Part shown: positions 13,783-18,919 of the stretch, piece by piece
Numbering within the stretch: position 1 is the stretch's first letter
Layout: every line of letters begins with the position of its first letter
From: Bradyrhizobium sp.
GTDB lineage: Bacteria; Pseudomonadota; Alphaproteobacteria; Rhizobiales; Xanthobacteraceae
Direction of reading: 5' to 3'
NCBI GenBank assembly: GCA_028290165.1
Contig: JAQGKJ010000683.1
Coordinates: forward strand, 1-18,919
Length of the DNA stretch: 18,919 nt
Notes under the pieces: generated by a model
What the model was told of the DNA's origin: nothing
The model's database searches: none
What the model saw: only the letters and a program-made list of their open reading frames with translations
Translations under genes and position numbers: made by a program

Positions 13783-16262
13783 AGATGACGCCCGTCGTGG
13801 TTTTCGTGTCGTTCCTGCTGCTGCTATTGACCTGGCTGCTGCTGAGCGGCTTGAATCTGAATTCCGCGCGCTTTGATCGCGAGCTGCAGGCGCTCGACGA
13901 TTTTGCCAGGTTCGAGCGCGCTTTGAACAGAGAGGTATTGACCGCACGCGCCGGCCTGTCGCGAAACTACGATGCGTTGGCGCGCCTGACGGACGCGTAC
14001 GAAAATTCTTTGCAGCGATTGCGTGACGCGGCGGGCCCGGATTCCGAGGAGAGCCCTGCAATCGATGCCCTGGCGGCGCGTGCGCGTCAGCAGCAGGATC
14101 TCATCGAGCGGTTCAAGAGCCGGAACGCATTGCTGCGGAACTCCTTTCTCTATTTTGGGATGTTCAGTGCCCGGCTTGCCGCCTCGGACCAGGTGCCGGT
14201 GGTCGCGGCCGCCACCACGCTCGCCGCAGCCATGCTGCGCCTTACGCTCGATATGTCGCCGGCCGCCGCGCGCGAGGTCAAGGATCGGCTGGAACAGCTT
14301 GCGCGCCTGCAAAGCCCGCCCGGGGACGTCGAGTCCGTTCAGGCGGCGATCGCGCATGGAGGGGTGCTGCATGACCTGCTGCCGCTGACCGATGCCTCAT
14401 TGAAGGCGTTGATGGCCGCGGCGAGCATCCGCGAGCAGGGTGCCGTTCGCGCGTTGAACATGAAGCGGCAGCTTGCCGCCCGGGCCTCGGCACGCCGATA
14501 CCGCGTCTTCCTTTATGCCACGTCGCTGCTGCTGCTCGGTGCGCTCGTGTATCTCGGGTTGCAGCTGCGGGCGCGGGCAACCGTCTTGCGGCGGCGTGCC
14601 GCGTTCGAGCACGTCATCGCCGGAATCTCGACGCGGTTCATCAATTCGCAACACCACGAGATCGCCGAGCACGTCGAGAGCGCGCTCGAAAAACTGGCCG
14701 AATGCGTCGGCGCCGATCGAGCCTATTTCGTGGTGGCCGGCGAGTCCAAGCAGATCTATCGATGGTGCCGCGAAGGAATCGAATTTCCGCAAGGCTGGCC
14801 GGAGCGCGCATTGCATCTCGTATCGCGTTTCGATCGAACCGCGGGCGCCATCATTCACATTCCAAAGGTCAAGCCGGCGCATCCCGACGACACGATGAAT
14901 CTGCTTGTCGACGCCGGCCTGCAAGGCTGGTTGTGCATCGCAAGCACGTGTCAGAGGCGGGCGCCCGCTATTCTCGGCTTCGATGCCCTGCATGCGGGAG
15001 AGCTGATCCAATGGGCTGAATTTGCCCTGTTTCGCATGGCGTTCGATGCGATCGGCCACGCGGTCGGCAGGATCTTTCTCGAACGCGAGAAGCAGCGTCT
15101 GGAAGCGAGCCTGCAACAGGCGCGCCGGATGGAGACCATCGGTACCTTCGCAAGCGGGATCGCCCATAACTTCAACAACATCGTCGGGGCAATCCTTGGC
15201 TATACCGAAATCGCCGATGCCCGGGTCAAATCCGAGGGGCAGCCGGCGGTAAGCCTCGTCGAAATCCGCCGCGCCGGCGAACGCGCGCGTGAACTGGTCG
15301 GGCAGATCCTGACGTTCGGACGCCGCCGCGAGGGCAAACGGGAGCGCGTCTGCATCAAGGCACTGGTTGCGGAAACCAATGAGTTGCTCGCGGCATCGCT
15401 GCCTCCCCATGTCGGGGTCACCGTGAGGGGGACATCTGAAATGGCGGTCATCATGGCGGAATCCGCGCAATTGCAGCAGGTCATCCTCAATGTCTGCAAC
15501 AACGCGGCACAGGCAATGGATCGACCAGGTGTCATCGCGATCGAGATTGGGGTGCGGGAAGTGACAGAGCTGTTGCGCCTTGGGCGCATTGAAATCGGCC
15601 CCGGCCGCTTCGCGATCGTATCGATCGCAGATCCCGGGCGCGGCATGGACGAAGCGACGCTGGAGCGGATCTTCGAGCCATTCTTTACCACGCGCGCCGA
15701 TGGCAACGGATTAGGGCTCGCGACGGTCCGCGAGATCGTCCAGGAACACGACGGCGCCGTTCAGGTACAAAGCGCTCCCGGAGCCGGAACGCGTTTCGAC
15801 ATCTGGCTTCCATCTGTCGCGTCCGATGCACCGACATCCATTCACCATTCGCCTGAGCTCGCCGGTCGAGGCGCCGGCGAAACAGTGCTGGTTCTTGAAA
15901 CCGACCGCGCGCGCCTGCTGCGGCATGAGGAAATTCTGGCAGCGCTCGGTTATGAGCCGGTCGGCTTCACAAGACTGGCCGAGGCTGCGGTAGCCTGTCG
16001 GGCGGCGCGAGGGCGTTTCGATGCCGCGCTTGTGTGCCACCATCCCGGAGCCAATTCCGCGCGCGATTTCGCAGCCGCGTTGCATGATGTCGCGCCCGAC
16101 CTGCCGATCATCCTGGCGACCCCCTCGGCGCGCGATCTGGGCGCCCCAATGCTGGCGGCTTCGGGCATTTCCGAAGTTGTCCATCACCCTCTGGCGTCGG
16201 CGGAGTTAGCCGCCGCATTGTCGCGCTGCGTGGCGGCTTCCGCTGCTCCGGAGTTGCAATGA
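13779..16262 (+). CDS. Membrane hybrid histidine kinase with a degenerate receiver domain
   Basis: 827 residues. TM1 is at about 5-27, followed by a helical periplasmic sensor of about 215 residues, TM2 at about 242-262, a GAF-like domain at about 275-430, a HisKA dimerisation helix with phospho-acceptor His463 (GIAHNFNN), and an ATPase domain with N-box Asn574, the G1 box DPGRG (618-622), EPFFTT and the G2 box GNGLGLA (642-648). The kinase core looks active. The C-terminal domain (702-815) has receiver spacing but lacks phosphorylation residues: E707/T708 for the acidic pair, Cys753 for the acceptor Asp and His803 for the conserved Lys. It probably phosphorylates a separate regulator, most simply the OmpR-type protein at 11056. 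It overlaps the peroxidase gene by 4 nt, suggesting a redox or peroxide-linked signal. Confidence 0.93.
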   Translation: MKMTPVVVFVSFLLLLLTWLLLSGLNLNSARFDRELQALDDFARFERALNREVLTARAGLSRNYDALARLTDAYENSLQRLRDAAGPDSEESPAIDALAARARQQQDLIERFKSRNALLRNSFLYFGMFSARLAASDQVPVVAAATTLAAAMLRLTLDMSPAAAREVKDRLEQLARLQSPPGDVESVQAAIAHGGVLHDLLPLTDASLKALMAAASIREQGAVRALNMKRQLAARASARRYRVFLYATSLLLLGALVYLGLQLRARATVLRRRAAFEHVIAGISTRFINSQHHEIAEHVESALEKLAECVGADRAYFVVAGESKQIYRWCREGIEFPQGWPERALHLVSRFDRTAGAIIHIPKVKPAHPDDTMNLLVDAGLQGWLCIASTCQRRAPAILGFDALHAGELIQWAEFALFRMAFDAIGHAVGRIFLEREKQRLEASLQQARRMETIGTFASGIAHNFNNIVGAILGYTEIADARVKSEGQPAVSLVEIRRAGERARELVGQILTFGRRREGKRERVCIKALVAETNELLAASLPPHVGVTVRGTSEMAVIMAESAQLQQVILNVCNNAAQAMDRPGVIAIEIGVREVTELLRLGRIEIGPGRFAIVSIADPGRGMDEATLERIFEPFFTTRADGNGLGLATVREIVQEHDGAVQVQSAPGAGTRFDIWLPSVASDAPTSIHHSPELAGRGAGETVLVLETDRARLLRHEEILAALGYEPVGFTRLAEAAVACRAARGRFDAALVCHHPGANSARDFAAALHDVAPDLPIILATPSARDLGAPMLAASGISEVVHHPLASAELAAALSRCVAASAAPELQ

Positions 16263-16282
16263 TGGCTGGTACGAAGCGCACT

Positions 16283-16888
16283 TCAAGACTGGCGGCACCG
16301 GATATTCGCGGCCAGGATATCTCTCAAGACCTGTGCGTGTATCGAGGGATAAGCCGTCACCGATATATGCCCAAGTTCGGCGTTGCCCTTGAGATCGACG
16401 TTTTTCAACAGTCCGCGAAAATGCTCGCCTTCCTGCACCGGTTTTCCGACCCCGTTCGAGAGATAGAAATTTTCCAGCCGATGGACATTGGCAGGAACGG
16501 AATTTCTGGTCACGGGATCGAACGTGACGATCAAGGCGACCTTTATTCCCGCTTCCTTGAGGGTCTCGGCGATGCCGAGCGCTGCGCTTGCTCCAAAGGA
16601 ATGCCCGACCAGCACGATCGAGGTTATTCGCCCGCTTTTGCAGTCTTGCAGTGCTTCCCTCGCCAGGTCGGCGGCGAACGCATGATTGGTGATCGTCGTG
16701 CTGACGTTTCTTTTGCGCAGTTCGTCCGCCAGCTGATCGATGCCTGGCGACAGCACATTTGTAAACCCGCGCAGCAGGTAGACCTTTTCGCCGCCATGCA
16801 ACGGCCTGAGCGGCTCGGTATAGCCTGACGGCGATAGTGACAGGCCGATGACGGCGACGAGCAAACCTGCGATTGCGGCACGAATCAT
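16283..16888 (-). CDS. Secreted alpha/beta hydrolase
   Basis: 201 residues with an N-terminal signal peptide (MIRAAIAGLLVAVIGLSLS), so periplasmic or exported. The nucleophile elbow GHSFG (95-99, Ser97) follows a hydrophobic strand, as in lipases and esterases. Asp124 (VTFDPVTR) and His184 (SIHAQVL) are well placed to complete the triad. There is no cap domain and the length is short. The substrate is unknown. The gene is convergent with the kinase gene (20-nt gap), so it is a separate unit. Confidence 0.85.
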   Translation of the reverse strand: MIRAAIAGLLVAVIGLSLSPSGYTEPLRPLHGGEKVYLLRGFTNVLSPGIDQLADELRKRNVSTTITNHAFAADLAREALQDCKSGRITSIVLVGHSFGASAALGIAETLKEAGIKVALIVTFDPVTRNSVPANVHRLENFYLSNGVGKPVQEGEHFRGLLKNVDLKGNAELGHISVTAYPSIHAQVLRDILAANIRCRQS

Positions 16889-17161
16889 TGTTTTTCAACA
16901 TTCCTGAAGAGGCAGCATTGGGCCTGCTATCAACCTCCGTCGCGCTCGGGGTAGCAATTCCATGTTAACATGTCCACGCAGCTTCGGCCCCCATCAAAGG
17001 AGGCTTGAAGAAGTCGGTTTCGAGTTCTGCAATTGTATCCGGAATGTGCCGCGCGATGGCCGCTTATGGCGCGAAGGGGACATTGGTCAAGTCACCGATG
17101 GCCGTTTAGTGCCAAGAACAGCCATCGCGAATGCACTTGATTGAAAAGCTGTCCGAGGGCC
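16889..17161. other. Intergenic stretch with a 12-bp palindrome and a weak short ORF
   Basis: A perfect palindrome CATGTTAACATG lies at 16961-16972, upstream of the leftward hydrolase, and could be an operator. AAGGAGG near 17000 precedes a TTG-started reading of about 33 codons (through ...VKSPMAV) that ends before 17110. I do not consider it a supported gene. Nothing else is recognised. Confidence 0.3.
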
Positions 17162-17365
17162 TCAGTCAAAGGGGGGCGTATCGACTTCTCTGGAAGCAAG
17201 TGCGTCCGGCGCTCCGGCGTGGCGCGTGGGACGAGTTGGAGCTATCATCGACAGCCGCGCCCATTCCTCTGCCTCGTTCAGCCAGTATTCCATTTCTTTA
17301 CGGGCAGCCGCGGCGCGCTGTCGGCACACGACTTCGAGAACGTTAAACTGGCTTTCCGAGTACAT
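17162..17365 (-). CDS. Small hypothetical protein, 67 residues
   Basis: It begins MYSESQFNVLEVVCRQRAAA and continues with an amphipathic helical stretch (KEMEYWLNEAEEWARL). The C-terminal part is Pro/Ala-rich and looks less constrained. GGAG 8 nt upstream of the ATG on the minus strand is a good Shine-Dalgarno. The helical N-terminal half resembles short hypothetical proteins common in Bradyrhizobium-like genomes, from memory only. Function unknown; no membrane segment or signal peptide. Confidence 0.55.
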   Translation of the reverse strand: MYSESQFNVLEVVCRQRAAAARKEMEYWLNEAEEWARLSMIAPTRPTRHAGAPDALASREVDTPPFD

Positions 17366-17495
17366 TGCAGGCTCCGTACAACGTGCGCGGACTTTAGCTG
17401 CGTGACGTCGAATTCATACTAAAGATTCTGTTATTCAGCGCGACAAAATAGTGGTCGACTATTTCCGAGCGTGTCTCACCAGGAAAAGAACGGGT

Positions 17496-17512
17496 CTGTC
17501 CCATGGGGACAG
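17496..17512. repeat. Perfect 7-bp hairpin upstream of the EF-hand gene
   Basis: CTGTCCC (17496-17502) and GGGACAG (17506-17512) pair perfectly around ATG. The element lies in the 232-bp gap between the small leftward gene and the EF-hand gene, about 86 bp before the latter. It may be an operator or a leader hairpin. No convincing promoter boxes were found around it. Confidence 0.35.
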
Positions 17513-17597
17513 GTTCGAGCAGCGGGTTCTGCCTCGATCGAGACCGGATCATCGATATTGCCGTTCGTGATCTCGGAATTGTAACGGCATATTTCTG

Positions 17598-18158
17598 ATG
17601 CCGGATCAGCCCTTAATTCCGCCGAAGCGACCGCGCTGTTTCCGCTGCGGGGGACAATGGGAGAGAGAGTTGTTGCGCACAATATTCGCTTGCGGCATGG
17701 GCATCGCGGTGGGGTTGCTTCTGGCGGCTGAAAGCTATGCTTTTGCACAAACCCTTTCGGCTGGCGACGCCACCCCTCGCCCCCGGTCAGCGAAAGACGC
17801 TCCATCGACGAGCGGAGCCGACATCTGGGACGCCAATCATGATGGCATCTACACGTGCGATGAGTGGAAGAATTACCTTGATCGCCTATTTACCCTGGCC
17901 GATCGCAACCGCGACGGGCATCTCGATCCGTCCGAATTCGCCAAAATCCGTCGGCCTGGGACCGCCTTCGCCGACGCGGACTTCGGCTACTTCGATGAAA
18001 ACCAGGATGGAAAGATCACCCGCAGCGAGTTTGTTGATAAGCCGAGCGAGTTTATTTTGCAGTACGACAAGAACGGTGACTGCCGTGTCACGCAGGACGA
18101 AATGAAAGGTGAAAGCACCGATCAGAAGCGGCCGAATGGCAGGGGCAAGAAATTTTGA
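17598..18158 (+). CDS. Secreted protein with four EF-hand calcium-binding loops
   Basis: 186 residues. A Cys/Arg-rich N-terminus (CFRCGG at 14-19) is followed by a hydrophobic segment (about 28-50, ending SYAFAQ) that reads as a signal peptide or anchor, so the body is periplasmic. Four canonical 12-residue EF loops follow: D78-E89, D102-E113, D133-E144 and D157-E168, each with Asp, Asn and Asp at positions 1, 3 and 5 and Glu at 12. Cys87 (loop 1) and Cys162 (loop 4, replacing the usual Gly6) could form a disulfide. The loops lack the Pro2 and most of the Asp9 of lanmodulin, so calcium is the expected ligand. The start has a weak ribosome site; an internal ATG near residue 34 is less likely. 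Partner unknown. Confidence 0.85.
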   Translation: MPDQPLIPPKRPRCFRCGGQWERELLRTIFACGMGIAVGLLLAAESYAFAQTLSAGDATPRPRSAKDAPSTSGADIWDANHDGIYTCDEWKNYLDRLFTLADRNRDGHLDPSEFAKIRRPGTAFADADFGYFDENQDGKITRSEFVDKPSEFILQYDKNGDCRVTQDEMKGESTDQKRPNGRGKKF

Positions 18159-18550
18159 CGGCGAAACGCCCCTCCGGCGGCGACGGCCATTGTCGGTGCC
18201 CCGCCCCCCAAAATACCCACCAAATACATGAGCGGACGGAGTCCGAGTTGGGTCAAAAGCCGGCTTCCCAGGAACGACCGGTTGAGCCGGCAGTCAAAAA
18301 CTGACTTGCAGGGAACGTCCGCTTGTGTGCCACAAGCAGACTCGTGCACCAAAGCACAGCGCCTCTATTCAATTACTCGTTGGCTCGTCGCAAGGTATCG
18401 CGCTCTGTTGCATGCGTCGAAAGATGGGCTGTGGATCGGCGCGCCCGCATTGTTTTCTCAGGCTTGGGATGATGACTTGTTCTGCGGAAGACACCCCGGT
18501 TAACCATTTGGAGCAACGGACATCGAGCACTTGTTGCTCAAGGTGATGCT
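18159..18550. other. Gene-poor tail with a possible second rpoH relic
   Basis: No convincing intact ORF is seen. On the minus strand at about 18380-18407 the sequence decodes, allowing two single-base losses, to EARYLADEP, close to EARHLADEP in the clearer relic at 18551-18690. A further short match (CGGCGNGCCCGCAT on the plus strand) lies upstream of the motif in both. Similarity is patchy and could be partly chance. Confidence 0.3.
18511..18539 (-). repeat. Inverted repeat just past the rpoH relic
   Basis: GAGCAAC (18511-18517) and GTTGCTC (18533-18539) are perfectly complementary over 7 bp with a 15-nt loop. It starts 11 nt beyond the stop of the sigma factor fragment on the minus strand. 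It may be the remains of that gene's terminator. No T-run follows. Confidence 0.3.
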
Positions 18551-18690
18551 TTATGCCCTACGCACTTGCTCGAATGCACTTACCTCGATTCTCCGGACGC
18601 GCTCCCGCGACGCGTTGAACTCTGCCGCGAGGTTATCTAATGTATTGGCTCGTCGGCCAGATGTCGCGCCTCGATACAAGACCGGCGAGC
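18551..18690 (-). pseudogene. Frameshifted C-terminal fragment of a sigma-32 (RpoH)-like factor
   Basis: One minus-strand frame decodes to LDNLAAEFNASRERVRRIE, then VSAFEQVRRA and a stop at 18551-18553. This is sigma-70 family region 4.2, the -35-binding helix-turn-helix. The residues that should come just before (CIEARHLADEPI, as in RpoH EARRLADEPITLEDLA) are in a different frame, with the break at about 18641-18644 consistent with loss of one base. Upstream of that the resemblance fades within a few codons. So only about 45 codons remain, without a start, promoter-core or region 2. It is a decayed relic of an extra rpoH copy; multiple rpoH genes are common in Bradyrhizobium-type genomes. 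A sequencing error alone would not explain the missing N-terminal part. Confidence 0.75.
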
Positions 18691-18919
18691 CCGCATCGGC
18701 CCCTCCTCTTGCAAAATCGAGTCGCGCCGCCCGCTCGCCCGTGCTCGGGAGACGCTGCCTAACGCGACGACAACCCAAATTCGCAGCTCAAGCGATTCGA
18801 AAGAGTAGTTAAAGGGAGCCAAGCAGAAGATTTTTATGGTGTCAGTCTTCTAGATCCGTGCCGGGAACTGCACATCGATACAGCCGGATCTGATATGCGA
18901 TAGGCACAGGGTAGCTGCG
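18691..18919. other. Gene-poor right end
   Basis: Nothing I can assign. A 7-bp inverted repeat (AGATCCG at 18852, CGGATCT at 18885) has a 26-nt loop and is not convincing. It may hold unrecognisable remains of the sigma factor relic. Confidence 0.3.

Noticed and set aside
14397..15470. 357-codon minus-strand ORF inside the kinase gene
   Set aside because: The plus-strand frame carries every kinase motif; the reverse frame is a compositional shadow.
17598..18158. Lanmodulin
   Set aside because: Four EF loops are present, but they lack the Pro at loop position 2 and mostly the Asp at position 9 that mark lanmodulin.
18228..18503. 91-codon plus-strand ORF
   Set aside because: No ribosome site, no protein-like pattern, and it overlaps a region that looks like gene decay on the other strand.
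18852..18891. Inverted repeat AGATCCG/CGGATCT as an operator or terminator
   Set aside because: Only 7 bp with a 26-nt loop, no T-run and no adjacent gene; likely chance.

Overview
The window looks like chromosomal DNA of a Bradyrhizobium/Rhodopseudomonas-type alphaproteobacterium. The GC content is high, codons mostly end in G or C, and the gene content fits: an IclR-controlled catabolic operon, periplasmic c-type cytochromes, a di-haem peroxidase, small EF-hand proteins and rpoH-like sigma factor relics. This placement is an inference from style and protein resemblance, not from a marker gene.

Region 1 (about 1-8200) is a catabolic locus. A leftward IclR-family regulator (68-961) is divergent from a six-gene rightward operon: a thiamine-diphosphate enzyme of the acetohydroxyacid synthase fold (1179-2981), a short-chain dehydrogenase-like protein that lacks its catalytic Tyr and Lys (3040-3741), a TcuA-like flavoprotein (3763-5193), a small cupin (5212-5595), a 3-ketosteroid-delta1-dehydrogenase-like flavoprotein (5628-7376) and a xylose-isomerase-like TIM barrel protein (7373-8200). 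The set of chemistries (oxidation or desaturation, TIM-barrel isomerase/dehydratase, cupin, ThDP-dependent C-C cleavage) parallels myo-inositol and cyclohexanedione catabolism, but no gene is a clear orthologue. The substrate is unknown and this is the best candidate for an undescribed pathway. A palindrome overlapping a plausible promoter lies between the regulator and the operon.

Region 2 (about 8270-11781) holds a small secreted protein (leftward), a membrane-anchored di-haem cytochrome c with an 18-bp near-palindrome upstream, an AraC-family regulator, a possible 36-residue leader peptide with an excellent Shine-Dalgarno, and an OmpR-type response regulator.

Region 3 (about 11782-16262) has a weakly supported hypothetical ORF ending in a hairpin, a near-perfect 24-nt palindrome, a di-haem cytochrome c peroxidase, and, overlapping it by 4 nt (ATGA), a membrane hybrid histidine kinase. 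The kinase's C-terminal receiver has lost its phospho-acceptor. Response regulator, peroxidase and kinase plausibly form one redox-sensing unit.

Region 4 (about 16283-18919) has a secreted alpha/beta hydrolase (leftward), a 67-residue hypothetical (leftward), a secreted protein with four EF-hand loops, and a gene-poor tail. The tail contains a frameshifted fragment of a sigma-32 (RpoH) C-terminus and possibly a second, more decayed copy. No tRNA, rRNA, CRISPR array or insertion sequence was recognised.
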